Assembly (NCBI RefSeq): GCF_019977755.1
Contig: NZ_AP025144.1
Span: forward strand, 806,001-870,000
DNA length: 64,000 nt
Reading direction: 5' to 3'
From: Vibrio penaeicida
Lineage (GTDB): Bacteria; Pseudomonadota; Gammaproteobacteria; Enterobacterales; Vibrionaceae
The position numbers and the translations under genes were made by a program. Position 1 is the first letter of the stretch. Every line of letters starts with the position of its first letter. Shown here piece after piece: positions 26,876 through 36,768 of this stretch. The notes under the pieces are model-generated. The model did no database searches. It saw nothing but the letters and a program-made list of their open reading frames with translations, and had not been told where the DNA came from.

Positions 26876-27592
26876 ATGGCTACTCCTCATATTAATGCTG
26901 AAATGGGTGCATTCGCAGACGTTGTATTGATGCCGGGCGACCCGCTACGTGCCAAATACATCGCAGAAACATTTCTGGATGACGTTGTACAAGTCTGCGA
27001 TGTTCGCAATATGTTTGGTTACACAGGGACTTACAAAGGTCGTAAGATCTCTGTTATGGGACACGGAATGGGGATCCCTTCGTGCTCAATTTATGCAACA
27101 GAATTAATCAAAGATTTCGGTGTTAAGAAAATCATTCGTGTAGGCAGCTGTGGTGCAGTAAACGAAGACATCAAAGTACGCGATGTAGTTATCGGCATGG
27201 GCGCAAGCACGGATTCAAAAGTAAACCGTATTCGCTTTAAAGGGCATGACTTCGCAGCAATTGCGGATTACCAGATGGTAAAAAATGCTGAAGAAGCAGC
27301 AAAAGCTCGTGGCATCGATGTGAAAGTCGGTAACCTGTTTTCGGCAGAGCTATTCTACACACCTGATCCAGAAATGTTCGACGTGATGGATAAATACGGA
27401 ATCGTTGGTGTAGAAATGGAAGCGGCTGGCATCTATGGCGTATGTGCAGAATACGGTGCCAAAGCGCTGACTATCTGTACTGTGTCTGACCACATAAAAA
27501 CGGGTGAGCAAACCACTTCAGAAGAACGTGCAACGACGTTTAACGAGATGATTGAGATTGCATTAGATTCTGTTTTACTTGGCGATAAGTAA
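26876..27592 (+). CDS. deoD: Purine-nucleoside phosphorylase DeoD
   Basis: 238 residues, the hexameric bacterial PNP type. Phosphate-binding residues lie in MPGDPLRAK near residue 20 and GSCGAV near residue 90. The ribose-binding EMEAAGIYG is near residue 180, with the catalytic Asp in TVSDH near residue 204. It phosphorolyses purine (deoxy)ribonucleosides to the base and (deoxy)ribose 1-phosphate. AAGGACC precedes the start. A strong terminator follows 18 bp after the stop. Confidence 0.97.
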   Translation: MATPHINAEMGAFADVVLMPGDPLRAKYIAETFLDDVVQVCDVRNMFGYTGTYKGRKISVMGHGMGIPSCSIYATELIKDFGVKKIIRVGSCGAVNEDIKVRDVVIGMGASTDSKVNRIRFKGHDFAAIADYQMVKNAEEAAKARGIDVKVGNLFSAELFYTPDPEMFDVMDKYGIVGVEMEAAGIYGVCAEYGAKALTICTVSDHIKTGEQTTSEERATTFNEMIEIALDSVLLGDK

Positions 27593-27610
27593 TCCGGAAT
27601 CTATGAATAA

Positions 27611-27644
27611 AAAAGCCCCGCTAAGTTGGTTTAGCGGGGCTTTT
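27611..27644. terminator. Rho-independent terminator after deoD
   Basis: A perfect 14-bp stem (AAAAGCCCCGCTAA with TTAGCGGGGCTTTT) around GTTGGT. A and T tracts on both sides let it serve deoD (+) and the convergent smp-like gene (-). Confidence 0.93.
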
Positions 27645-27674
27645 ATGTTGTTGGAACTCGCCGATATATTCCGA

Positions 27675-28304
27675 CTAAGATGCGACATTCTTGAGTAGTA
27701 AATTTTCACCTTTTTGGCGGCTACGACGCTGACGTCGGAACAAAATCGCAATCAATATGCCACTGGCAAAACTCATCAAAATCATTAAGTACATAAGGCG
27801 GTCACTGTTGCGATAGTGGTGATCCGATATTGCGGTCACACGACCTTTTTCAAAGGTAATACGCATAAAGCCAATCATGGCACCATCGTTGTAAATCGGT
27901 TCAACCAACTGCTGACGCCCAATGGCTGCAGTGCCTAATGGGGTATCTAGCCCTAACACTTCACGCACGGGTTTTGCATCGTGACTTGCGGCCAGCTTAA
28001 CGCCTTCCGCATCGTAGATTGTTGCATCGAGTACAAGGCGATCTTTAGACAGCTGCTGAGTCAGCTTAAGCAGGTTTTCCTGTTCCTGATTCACTAGCAT
28101 ATCACTGGCAGACAGCGCTGCTTGGGTGACCAAAACATTGGTCAGAGTTTCAAGCTGTCGAGCCTGAATCGCTTCGTTACCCTTACTGATAACCACGCTG
28201 TTTTGCACCATGGAAAAAACCAGCAAAGCGAGCACGATCATCGCGATAATGCGTAAGAAAGCGCGGAATGAAAATAGGGAACTGCTCATACAAAGGTTCG
28301 CCAC
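27675..28304 (-). CDS. Smp/YtjB (AhpA)-family membrane protein
   Basis: 209 residues. One membrane helix near residues 12-35, a periplasmic domain of about 115 residues and a second helix near residues 170-192, then a basic cytoplasmic tail (RRQRRSRQK). It is divergent from serB, as ytjB (smp) is in E. coli, which supports the family call. The periplasmic part resembles the small sensor modules of HAMP-type receptors, but no signalling domain follows. The molecular role is not known. Confidence 0.85.
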   Translation of the reverse strand: MANLCMSSSLFSFRAFLRIIAMIVLALLVFSMVQNSVVISKGNEAIQARQLETLTNVLVTQAALSASDMLVNQEQENLLKLTQQLSKDRLVLDATIYDAEGVKLAASHDAKPVREVLGLDTPLGTAAIGRQQLVEPIYNDGAMIGFMRITFEKGRVTAISDHHYRNSDRLMYLMILMSFASGILIAILFRRQRRSRQKGENLLLKNVAS

Positions 28305-28387
28305 TCGTTAAGATTTAAATTGATCATAAACTTGCGTTTCCAAATTGCAATAGGTTAAGTTTACGTTCACTACAGGATTAAACTGTC

Positions 28388-29356
28388 ATGGACGCAATGA
28401 AAACTCTGCCAATTAAGAAACACATCACACTAGTTAAACGTCTTCCAGAAACACGATTTGCCTCTCGCATCGATTTACAACGCGCGAATTGGATCATTTT
28501 TGCTGATTACCTTTCCCCTAACCATTTTGACGACATTGATTTCTATACCGGAACCTACAATGCCGTAGTGGCAACATGGAAAGTCGGTAAATATGAAGTG
28601 GCGTTGATGACGGGGGAACTGACCAGTGAGCATGAAACCATTTTGCAAGCGCTATCTCTAGATTACGCCAATTTGCATGATGTTCCGGATCTCAGCAAAC
28701 CTGGGTTGGTCGTGATGGATATGGACTCGACCGCTATTCAAATCGAATGCATTGATGAGATCGCGAAGTTAGCGGGCGTGGGTGAGCAAGTATCTGAAGT
28801 TACAGAGCGCGCGATGCAAGGTGAACTGGATTTTGAAGAAAGCTTGAGACAACGTGTAGGCGCGTTGAAAGATGCCGATGAAAGCATTTTGGAAGCGGTG
28901 AGAAGCGATTTGCCAATGATGCCAGATTTGCGTGAGTTCGTTGCTAGCTTGCAAGCATTTGGTTGGAAAACGGCGATAGCGTCTGGCGGCTTTACCTATT
29001 TTTCCGATTACTTAAAAGAGACGCTCAATCTAGACCATGCACAATCCAATACGTTGGAAATCGTGGGCGGTAAGTTGACAGGGCAAGTACTGGGCGATGT
29101 GGTATCTGCGCAGACTAAAGCTGAAATTCTCAGTGAACTTGCAGAGCAATACGATATTGAACCCCATAATACCGTTGCAGTTGGTGATGGTGCCAACGAC
29201 TTGGTCATGATGAATGCCGCGGGTTTAGGCGTGGCGTATCACGCTAAACCTAAGGTAGAACAACAAGCGCAAACTGCCGTCCGTTTCAGTGGATTAGGTG
29301 GAGTACTTTGTATTTTAAGTGCAGGGCTGGTGAAACAACAAAAAGTGGCGTGGTAG
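28388..29356 (+). CDS. serB: Phosphoserine phosphatase
   Basis: 322 residues, matching proteobacterial SerB with an N-terminal regulatory extension. HAD motif I is MDMDSTAIQ near residue 115, the substrate glutamate is in ECIDE, motif II is ASGGFTYF near residue 204 and motif IV GDGANDLVMM near residue 272. It performs the last step of L-serine synthesis. It lies divergent from the smp-like gene. A perfect 11-bp terminator follows. Confidence 0.97.
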   Translation: MDAMKTLPIKKHITLVKRLPETRFASRIDLQRANWIIFADYLSPNHFDDIDFYTGTYNAVVATWKVGKYEVALMTGELTSEHETILQALSLDYANLHDVPDLSKPGLVVMDMDSTAIQIECIDEIAKLAGVGEQVSEVTERAMQGELDFEESLRQRVGALKDADESILEAVRSDLPMMPDLREFVASLQAFGWKTAIASGGFTYFSDYLKETLNLDHAQSNTLEIVGGKLTGQVLGDVVSAQTKAEILSELAEQYDIEPHNTVAVGDGANDLVMMNAAGLGVAYHAKPKVEQQAQTAVRFSGLGGVLCILSAGLVKQQKVAW

Positions 29357-29421
29357 CGATAGGCCCGCTTCGCTTGGTGACATTCCAGTTTCAATTTAAA
29401 AAAATGCGAATGCAAAAACAG

Positions 29422-29455
29422 GAAAAGCGGGCGATTTAAGCCCGCTTTTCTATTT
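29422..29455. terminator. Terminator between serB and the PilZ gene
   Basis: A perfect stem GAAAAGCGGGC (29422-29432) with GCCCGCTTTTC (29440-29450) and a 7-nt loop. It can serve both convergent genes. Confidence 0.9.
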
Positions 29456-29471
29456 TTGCCATAACACGAAA

Positions 29472-31814
29472 TCAGGTCAGTTCCAGCCTTATCAGAACTT
29501 CTTCTGTAATGTCGGTAAACTCACCGTATCCAACTAAGCTGGTGAATTCCTTCTCTAACGCTCTAGCGTGGTGGATAGTCGCTTTGGCCAAGCTGCTCAA
29601 TTCTTCATTGAGAAGGTTGGTTAATGAATCGAAAATGGGCATACCAGAGATTCGAATCACATAAAACTGACCAATTGATTTGGCTTTCTTCACAAAGCGC
29701 ATGCGCTCTTTTATCGATTCAAAGTCACTGATTAAGCGAGTGTGGATTTCTTCAATCTGCTTGCCATTTTGAGTAACAGCGATATACAGCTCATTAAACG
29801 CTGGCTCTGCACCCTCGATAGGACGCATGGGGGTTGCCAGCAAAGTATTCGTTCGGTTTTTAAAAATAGGTTCCAATGAGAGTTTACCGCCATGCCCTAA
29901 CGATTGGAAAATTTTAGCGAGACCATCCATTGGGAAATTCACACCAATGGCTCTTGGTTGCAATATCCGATCTTTCTTTTCAATGTAGAAAGGAACGGAC
30001 ACCATTCTTCCAAGCAACAAATGGTGCATGGTGCTCAGCAGCTCTGAAGAGGGGATGGGTTCATTGTCTTCTTTAAGCTTACCTTGGTTATGGGTAATCA
30101 AACGTTTTAAGAAATTTAGGCTGCGTGTACTTTGAGGGTTTTCAATGATCGATAGGTGGATATTTTTACAATCAGGACTGAGCTTGATCACCTTGTAGGG
30201 TACTTCTGACAATGGTACTCCACTGTCGTAGCGTTGAAGCTCAATATAGTTCACATTTATTTCGTCGCCTGCTTTGGCCTGAATAGGTGTCGCCAGTTGA
30301 ATGTTCAACCCTCTACTGGAAAAGTCGATGGTTTTTCCTTTTAGCGGCTCTGTATTTCCCAATTGAGCTTCGACAGGAGAATCAAATACAAACCTTGGTT
30401 CTGTACGGCGAGAGCTGGAATCAAAGTATATGCCTTGTGGCGAACCCACTATCTGACGAGTATGACGGAATCGATTGAGCTCCGAGCTTGGTATGCTAGG
30501 TTTTTCTGTTAACAAATAGTCGTGGCTGGTTTTCGCGTCGCTCACTTCTTGTAAAATACCAGTGTGTGTCAGAGTTTTGATGGTTTCTGACATTTCTGGT
30601 GCAACTTCTAACAAGTGTGAGATCTCGTCTTTAGATAACTCAAACATATGTAGCCGGAATACTCGCCAGCTATCGCGTCTAGCGCCTACATGCCAAAAGA
30701 GCTGTCTTTGTTCACGGGAAGCCTCTGGCAGCATCATACTGTAAAACAAGGTTTTATCTTGATGTTCATGAGTAAACGAATAGATAAAATTACTACTGGT
30801 CTTCATTCCCGGTGGGGTAAGAGGGGCCATGCGTTCACGATGAAAGAGAGTGCCTAAAGTCTGTTGGTTACGCTCGTCATGCCAATATGTCCAAAGCCCC
30901 TGATTAGCGTCTGTGAGCAGTGAATACCGGAGCTCGGTGCCAGAGAAAAACAGTGGAAGATTACTGGTGTGTTTTAAGTAGCTGTGCTCGTAGCCTCGAG
31001 AACGTGCCCGAAGAATATGATCTTGGTTGTCGTGTTTGGCTCGTTTAGAATTGTTTTTTAGCATCAGCTCAATGGCATGAGAAATTGCATCGGTTTCGGT
31101 GAGTTTCATCAATCGAAGCCATTTCACGCTGTTGTTTTCAAAGCAATTGTCTACACCAAGAATTCGATATTCGAGCGCTTCTTCTAATTCGGGGTTATTG
31201 GTTTCTTTCGCAAGCTGGACGAAGCGTGCTTCAATGACTTCACCGAGTTTGTAGTCGAATGCGCTTGGTACCTTAAACTTTGCACCTGAACACGATAAAT
31301 CAACACTGACGCCGTGGATCTCTTGACCGGACTTTAATTTGATGTCTACTTGGCTTGCCATGCGTAAGCGGTTTTCTTGACGGCGTAAATCGTAGCCTAA
31401 CCGAATGGCTTCTGCTTCATATGGGCTGTCGGGGTCGGTGATGCTGTAGGTCATGTTCGGGCGATTTTTACTCATCACCCTAAAGTTATTACGAGTGTTG
31501 ACTAACGCTTCCCACACGCCTTCGGTATAGCCACCAAAGCGCTTCACTTTTTTGTGATAAGCATTAATCGCTACGTCGTCGAGCCAATGGGTTAGCTCCT
31601 CCAGCTTGTATTCGCGACATTCCCCTTGTACTCGTCCTCTCAAATCTATGGTCTTGGTGCATGGCGCCATCACACGCTTCATTTCCATTTTGACCAAAAT
31701 TTTGACCGACGGATGCTCCCCTTCTGTCATTTGTGACAATACAAGGTCGAAGTCATCCGAACGATATACGGGTATGAGGCGCTCAACGAGCGAGAGTATT
31801 TCAGCTTGTTCCAT
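29472..31814 (-). CDS. Double PilZ-domain c-di-GMP-binding protein (PlzC-like)
   Basis: 780 residues. The first PilZ domain is near residues 145-225: RRQENRLR for the RxxxR motif, then DLSCSG for the D/NxSxxG motif. The second is near residues 465-555, with RRTEPR followed by DFSSRG. Both keep the residues that bind c-di-GMP. The rest of the protein has no membrane segment and no other domain I recognise. Its place between serB and radA equals that of V. cholerae plzC (VC2344), a cytoplasmic PilZ protein linked to virulence and motility phenotypes. It is divergent from radA. Confidence 0.88.
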   Translation of the reverse strand: MEQAEILSLVERLIPVYRSDDFDLVLSQMTEGEHPSVKILVKMEMKRVMAPCTKTIDLRGRVQGECREYKLEELTHWLDDVAINAYHKKVKRFGGYTEGVWEALVNTRNNFRVMSKNRPNMTYSITDPDSPYEAEAIRLGYDLRRQENRLRMASQVDIKLKSGQEIHGVSVDLSCSGAKFKVPSAFDYKLGEVIEARFVQLAKETNNPELEEALEYRILGVDNCFENNSVKWLRLMKLTETDAISHAIELMLKNNSKRAKHDNQDHILRARSRGYEHSYLKHTSNLPLFFSGTELRYSLLTDANQGLWTYWHDERNQQTLGTLFHRERMAPLTPPGMKTSSNFIYSFTHEHQDKTLFYSMMLPEASREQRQLFWHVGARRDSWRVFRLHMFELSKDEISHLLEVAPEMSETIKTLTHTGILQEVSDAKTSHDYLLTEKPSIPSSELNRFRHTRQIVGSPQGIYFDSSSRRTEPRFVFDSPVEAQLGNTEPLKGKTIDFSSRGLNIQLATPIQAKAGDEINVNYIELQRYDSGVPLSEVPYKVIKLSPDCKNIHLSIIENPQSTRSLNFLKRLITHNQGKLKEDNEPIPSSELLSTMHHLLLGRMVSVPFYIEKKDRILQPRAIGVNFPMDGLAKIFQSLGHGGKLSLEPIFKNRTNTLLATPMRPIEGAEPAFNELYIAVTQNGKQIEEIHTRLISDFESIKERMRFVKKAKSIGQFYVIRISGMPIFDSLTNLLNEELSSLAKATIHHARALEKEFTSLVGYGEFTDITEEVLIRLELT

Positions 31815-31952
31815 TATTTCTGTTAAAGTACCTGTCCTAACTGGGTTATCGACGACGTAATCGTTATCTTTAAAATAATTATACTCTTATGATCAGAGAT
31901 ATGACCCCAATGTTAAATTTTTATTGTAAATAATTGAGGGACGGCAAGTTCT

Positions 31953-33332
31953 ATGGCGAAAGCAAAACGTGCATATGTTTGTAATGATTGTGGTGCAGAT
32001 TTCCCCCGCTGGCAAGGGCAGTGCAATGCTTGTGGGGCGTGGAACACCATATCTGAAATTCGTCTTGCCGCTTCGCCAACAGTAGCCCGTAATGAAAGAC
32101 TTTCAGGGTATGCAGGCTCTGGAACAGAATCCAAAGTACAAAAACTGTCGGAAATTGATCTTCAAGAAGTGCCTCGTTTTTCTAGTGGGTTCAAAGAATT
32201 AGATAGAGTACTTGGCGGTGGAATTGTGCCGGGAGCGGCTATTCTGATTGGTGGTAACCCTGGAGCCGGTAAATCAACACTTCTTTTACAAACCATGTGT
32301 TTGCTTTCAAGCCAAATGCCTTCGCTATATGTGACAGGTGAAGAGTCTTTACAACAGGTCGCAATGCGAGCATCGCGATTGGGCTTGCCTAAAGATAGCC
32401 TCAGCATGTTGTCTGAAACCAATGTCGATAAAATTTGCCAAATTGCAGAAAAAGAACAGCCTCGCATTATGGTGATCGACTCCATTCAGGTGATGCATGT
32501 TGCCGATGTGCAATCGTCACCGGGTAGTGTGGCGCAGGTTCGTGAGTCCGCAACTGCTCTAACGCGCTACGCCAAACAGAACAATGTGGCCGTTTTTATT
32601 GTTGGTCACGTGACGAAAGATGGCACGTTGGCAGGACCAAAAGTGTTGGAGCACATTATTGACTGTTCGGTCTTGTTAGATGGTGGTACAGACACGCGTT
32701 TCCGTACTATGCGCAGCCACAAAAACCGTTTTGGTGCGGTGAATGAGCTGGGTGTGTTCGCGATGACAGGGCAAGGGCTAAAAGAAGTCAGTAACCCTTC
32801 TGCCATTTTCTTATCTCGTGGGGAAGAGGAAACTTCTGGCAGTTCAGTCATGGTGGTGTGGGAAGGAACGCGTCCACTTTTAGTTGAAATTCAAGCGTTG
32901 GTGGATTATTCGCAGTTGGCTAACCCTCGCCGAGTGGCGGTGGGGCTGGAGCAAAACCGCTTGTCTTTGTTGCTTGCCGTTTTACATAAACACGGCGGTT
33001 TACAAATGGCCGACCAAGACGTATTCGTGAACGTGGTTGGCGGGGTTAAGGTGACTGAAACCAGTGCCGACCTTGCGTTAGTGATGGCGTTATTATCGAG
33101 CTTTCGAGACCGACCATTGCCGAAAGATGTCGTGGTGTTTGGTGAGGTTGGGCTAGCGGGTGAAATCCGCCCTGTACCCAGTGGACAAGAGCGATTAATG
33201 GAAGCGTTCAAACACGGCTTCACCAAAGCCATTGTCCCAGCCGCCAATATGCCAAAAGGCGGAATTCAAGGCATGCAAATCCATGGTGTTAAGAAGCTGT
33301 CAGAAGCCATCGAAGCGTTTGATGAGTTGTAA
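31953..33332 (+). CDS. radA: DNA repair protein RadA
   Basis: 459 residues. N-terminal C4 zinc finger (CNDC...CNAC, residues 10-29), Walker A GGNPGAGKST near residue 96, the RadA-specific KNRFG motif near residue 253, and a C-terminal Lon-protease-like domain from about residue 290. It is a RecA-related DnaB-type helicase that promotes branch migration in recombinational repair. The serB/plzC/radA order is typical of Vibrio. Confidence 0.97.
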   Translation: MAKAKRAYVCNDCGADFPRWQGQCNACGAWNTISEIRLAASPTVARNERLSGYAGSGTESKVQKLSEIDLQEVPRFSSGFKELDRVLGGGIVPGAAILIGGNPGAGKSTLLLQTMCLLSSQMPSLYVTGEESLQQVAMRASRLGLPKDSLSMLSETNVDKICQIAEKEQPRIMVIDSIQVMHVADVQSSPGSVAQVRESATALTRYAKQNNVAVFIVGHVTKDGTLAGPKVLEHIIDCSVLLDGGTDTRFRTMRSHKNRFGAVNELGVFAMTGQGLKEVSNPSAIFLSRGEEETSGSSVMVVWEGTRPLLVEIQALVDYSQLANPRRVAVGLEQNRLSLLLAVLHKHGGLQMADQDVFVNVVGGVKVTETSADLALVMALLSSFRDRPLPKDVVVFGEVGLAGEIRPVPSGQERLMEAFKHGFTKAIVPAANMPKGGIQGMQIHGVKKLSEAIEAFDEL

Positions 33333-33378
33333 GCTTTATACTCTTATCATCAAGATGACTTGGTTTAAAAGTTGAATG

Positions 33379-33404
33379 AAAGCCACCTCGCGGTGGCTTT
33401 TTTG
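33379..33404. terminator. Terminator between radA and the secreted paralogue array
   Basis: Stem AAAGCCACC with GGTGGCTTT around TCGC, followed by a T run on the plus strand. The array's first gene ends only a few bases away on the other strand, so it may end both transcripts. Confidence 0.88.
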
Positions 33405-33405
33405 T

Positions 33406-34908
33406 TTATTGAAGCTTCAGGTTACGGATTTCGTAACCGTCACTATTGGGAGCATAACCAGATTGCGTTGGTGGAATCAGGTGTGTTTTGTCGAAAAAGC
33501 GAATGATATCTAACGCACAATTTTTATATTGATCGTCGTTAAATGTCTTGCTGACCTTACGGTTCGTTAGTAAATAGTTGTTGTCTTCGCCCGTTTCTAA
33601 AAACTCCCATTGAGTGTATCGAGTTTGGGTATTTTCGTCTAAGCAATACAAGCGGACTTTGATCAACCCTTGTTCTGGGTAACGCTCATAATCCCAGTTG
33701 TTACTGGTGAACTCTTCCATAGACAGTGTTTTGCCGTAGATAGGGCAGAATGAGAACTGACCGCTTTTTGTCATGCGGAATGAAGAGACACCGCCTTTGC
33801 CAACTGCGTAGAAACGCTTCTGGTGAAAGATGTTGCGCGGTTCGTAACGCCATGCTTCATCAACACGTTGCCCCGGTTTATTTACTGTAAAGTTACCTAC
33901 CGCGTCATCAATGTACATATCACAGCCCCAATTCGAAGGCATGTGACTTGGGTTTCCACTCATACACTGATTGAACTGTGGGCTACCCGCAGGGAAGAAT
34001 AGGTTGCACATATCTGTATTTGGGTTGTCAGCCAACTTGGCGACTTTAACGTTTTGCACTAGCAATTGAGAAGCATCAGAATGATTGCCTCCGCTGATCA
34101 CGACGGGAGTATAGGTACGGTTGGCAACAAAAACGGCGCTGGCTTTGTTCATGCCATTGACCTTGGGCGCATAACCATCGTACCCATTGACTGGGAAATC
34201 AATTCTGGGTTCGTTCACCAAAACCTTATGAGCACTGCCATTCGCTGTTCCTGATGTGATTTTGCCGTTGACCTTAACGATGACATTTTGATTACCACTC
34301 GCTCGTTGATAATCAAAGCTAACATTGTATTTGGCTCCTGGTATTGTTGGGATAAATGTGCGTAGCAATACAGGCGTTTGGTTAGCATTAAAGTTTAAGG
34401 CGTAAAGTTCTCCGCCAACGGAGATACGCTTATTTGGGCCGCAGTAGCTTAGGTCTGCTCGCAAAGCGGCACTGTAGTCCGAATCTGAGAAGACTGCTCC
34501 TTTCCGGCTTGCTATACCAATCTCCAATCGCGTTTCACATTGTTCATTGATTAAGCGCCTTAGCTCGTTATCACCCACTGCCTGAGATAGGTATTGATAT
34601 TGAGTGTTACCCAAGATTTGATTTAACGAAGCTGAAGTTAGGTGAGCGGCAAAAAGCAGACGACCATTTTGAGTGTATGTTTCTGGGTTGTCGTGAGACA
34701 AAACGGTGTTATTTGGCGTAAGGTCAACCATTCCCCAGTTTCCATTCTGGAATTGGTTATGGAACCCACTGAAATCCTGAACAAAGGTGTCAGCTGTGGC
34801 TAAGGTTGGTAAGCAAAGTGCAGAAATGGTCAATGCTTTACTGAAAGGAAACGATAAGGTGTTCGATTTTGTGTAGTTTGCATCAGTGCTCAAACGATTA
34901 AGTTTCAA
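33406..34908 (-). CDS. Secreted eight-cysteine paralogue 1 (unknown function)
   Basis: 500 residues, starting at TTG 34908 with GGAG 8 nt upstream. A signal peptide with a long N-region ends near ATADT (residue about 40). It shares its whole length with three neighbours: an FxNQxxxGxWGxVDLTP block near residue 45, CETRLEIG, an RTFIPTxPGxxY block resembling a galactose-binding-like beta sandwich, and a C-terminal block with WRYxPxNIF, VGKGGxSxF, CPIxGK, NNWDYER and THLIPPTQ. The eight family cysteines are kept (CE, HC-equivalent, CNL, QC, GC, CPI, C and NC). It is the most divergent copy: its linker between the two conserved Cys-rich segments is reworked, and no intact c-di-GMP riboswitch lies upstream. 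I do not recognise the family. Confidence 0.88.
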   Translation of the reverse strand: MKLNRLSTDANYTKSNTLSFPFSKALTISALCLPTLATADTFVQDFSGFHNQFQNGNWGMVDLTPNNTVLSHDNPETYTQNGRLLFAAHLTSASLNQILGNTQYQYLSQAVGDNELRRLINEQCETRLEIGIASRKGAVFSDSDYSAALRADLSYCGPNKRISVGGELYALNFNANQTPVLLRTFIPTIPGAKYNVSFDYQRASGNQNVIVKVNGKITSGTANGSAHKVLVNEPRIDFPVNGYDGYAPKVNGMNKASAVFVANRTYTPVVISGGNHSDASQLLVQNVKVAKLADNPNTDMCNLFFPAGSPQFNQCMSGNPSHMPSNWGCDMYIDDAVGNFTVNKPGQRVDEAWRYEPRNIFHQKRFYAVGKGGVSSFRMTKSGQFSFCPIYGKTLSMEEFTSNNWDYERYPEQGLIKVRLYCLDENTQTRYTQWEFLETGEDNNYLLTNRKVSKTFNDDQYKNCALDIIRFFDKTHLIPPTQSGYAPNSDGYEIRNLKLQ

Positions 34909-35261
34909 GGTAAATACTCCATATTTGAATCAATAGAACACTCTGGAAAGTAAGCAAATAAACTTGTGGTCTTTTATGCAACCTGAATAGATTGTTTTGG
35001 GTTGTTAACGCCTAAGACTCTTTTCCCCCAATGCCTTTGCTTAGTTAAGAGAGTGGTCGCAGATTACATTAAATAACCACATTGTTTTTGGTGTTTTATC
35101 CGAAGTCTTAAACACGTACGTTTGTCTCAATACGCGGAAATGGATTTGTGTCGTAGCCGAGACATAAGGAGGGATTCAAATAAAAAACGCCACTGTCATT
35201 GAAAGTGGCGTTTTGAAGTTAAGTTTTTTGATTTTTAATGCCTAATTTTTCCTTTTTAAAA
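34909..35261. other. Intergenic region upstream of paralogue 1
   Basis: 353 bp. It contains the terminator of paralogue 2 (35183-35214) and the presumed promoter of paralogue 1. A CACTC/GAGTG pair at 34939-34943 and 35051-35055 recalls the outer stem of the riboswitches upstream of paralogues 2 and 3. The conserved riboswitch core is not there. Confidence 0.5.
35183..35214 (-). terminator. Terminator of secreted paralogue 2
   Basis: Stem AAAACGCCACT with AGTGGCGTTTT and a T run on the minus strand, about 48 bp after the stop. Confidence 0.9.
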
Positions 35262-36741
35262 CTATTGTAGTTTTAAATTACGGATGTCAAAGCCATCGTT
35301 ATTTTCGTCATATCCAGCCTGAGTGGTGGGTATGATATGCGTACGGTCTTCAAATTGTAGTGCGAGCAACAAACAATGTTGGTATTTGGCGTCGTTAAAG
35401 GTTTTATCTATTTTCCCTTGCGTGACCAAAAGGTTGTCGTCGCGTTCAGTTCCTATGGTTTCCCAACGAGTTTCTCGCGTACCGTTAGCCGCTAAACAGT
35501 TCAATTTGGCAAGCACATAACCTTGTTCTGCGTAACGTTCGTAGTCCCAGTTGTTTGACGTGAACTCTTGCAAGGTGATTTGCTTGTTGAAGATAGGGCA
35601 AGCAGAAAGTTTGCCGTTGTTCGACATGTTGAATGTGGAAATACCGCCTTTGCCCACTGAGTAGAATTGTTTCCAGCTGAAGATATTTTGAGGGTCGTAG
35701 CGCCACGGCTCACTTAGTGCTCGTTCGCCTGCTTCATCAACTACAAAGTTACCCAACTGAGAGTCGATGTTCAGGTTACAGCTTATTTCAGAAGGCACAC
35801 CCGTGGAGCCGCCATTCAAGCAATTCTGCAGTTCAGCGCTTCCAGCCGGGTAAAGAAGTTCGCAAAGCTCTTTATTTGGGTTTTGCTTCGTGACGAATAC
35901 TTTTACGTCTTTCAACATTAACCCATAAGAGTCAGGTAACCCTTTGTCGCGAAAGACGATTGGTGTATGAAAACGGTCGGCTTTAAAGTGAACGACTGCT
36001 TTGTTGAAACCTTTTATAAGGTTAGTGTCGTTCAACTGAATAGGAAATTGTAGGCGATGACCGCTGATCCCAACGCCACCATGTCCATTCACTGTCGCAC
36101 TCGTCACTTCTCCACCGACATTGTTGATAAGGTCGCGGTAGTAGTTATTCGCTTGTGAGGTCGGTGTGTAGGCGCGTCTTTGATATTTAAATACCAAGCG
36201 ATACTCCGCACCCGGAGTTGTCGGTACAAAGGTGCGAATGTTGACTGCGGCTTCATTATTATTGAAGTTAAGAGGGTAGTACGTTCCACCAACATTTAAG
36301 CGACGATTTTTAGGGCAATGTGATGTGTCTGAATCTAGCTCTGCAAGATAACCCCCGCCTTTGTATTGTTGACCGTAAGTTTTAGATGTCCCCACCTCCA
36401 ATTGAGCTTCACAGTGATTATTGATACGGCGGCGAACTTCTTCTTCGCCAATGGTGCTTTCCAAATACTGGTATTGCGATTTCCCGAGCACATGACGCAT
36501 GGTGCGCTTGGTCCAACGAGGTTCAAACAGTAACGTACTGCCTGATGTGTAAGCTTGTGGGTTACTAGGCGTTAGCTGCTCACCGGAAGGCGTAAAATCA
36601 ACCAACCCCCATGTGCCGTGCTCTAGCTGATTTTGATAGGTATTAAATAGTTGGGTGTATTTGTCTAATGTGTCTGCTGCGATAGGGAAAGCTAAGACTG
36701 CAGAAGCTAGGCTTAAACTTGCCAATGTTTTTTTTTATCAT
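35262..36741 (-). CDS. Secreted eight-cysteine paralogue 2, with a start-proximal A9 tract breaking the frame
   Basis: The long open frame runs from a TTG at 36725 (487 residues) but has no ribosome binding site there. The natural start is ATG 36741: AAGGA lies 8 nt upstream, and the AAGGA-TTAGAGT-(N)-ATG leader is the same as in paralogue 3. Between this ATG and the open frame lies a run of nine A (36728-36736). With eight A the protein would begin MIKKTLASLSLA, a normal signal peptide; with nine it is out of frame. So the gene is either phase-off, rescued by slippage, or a sequencing error. The body has all family blocks and eight cysteines (CE, HC, CEL, NC, SCN, CPI, C, HC). A c-di-GMP riboswitch lies in the leader. 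Confidence 0.85.
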
Positions 36742-36768
36742 GACTCTAATCCTTGTGTTTAACAGAAA

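Noticed and set aside
34939..35055. Possible third c-di-GMP riboswitch upstream of paralogue 1
   Set aside because: Only an outer CACTC/GAGTG pair and scattered likeness remain. The essential core (GGGC-AAAC, GACGCAAA, GGTAG) is absent, so I do not call it.
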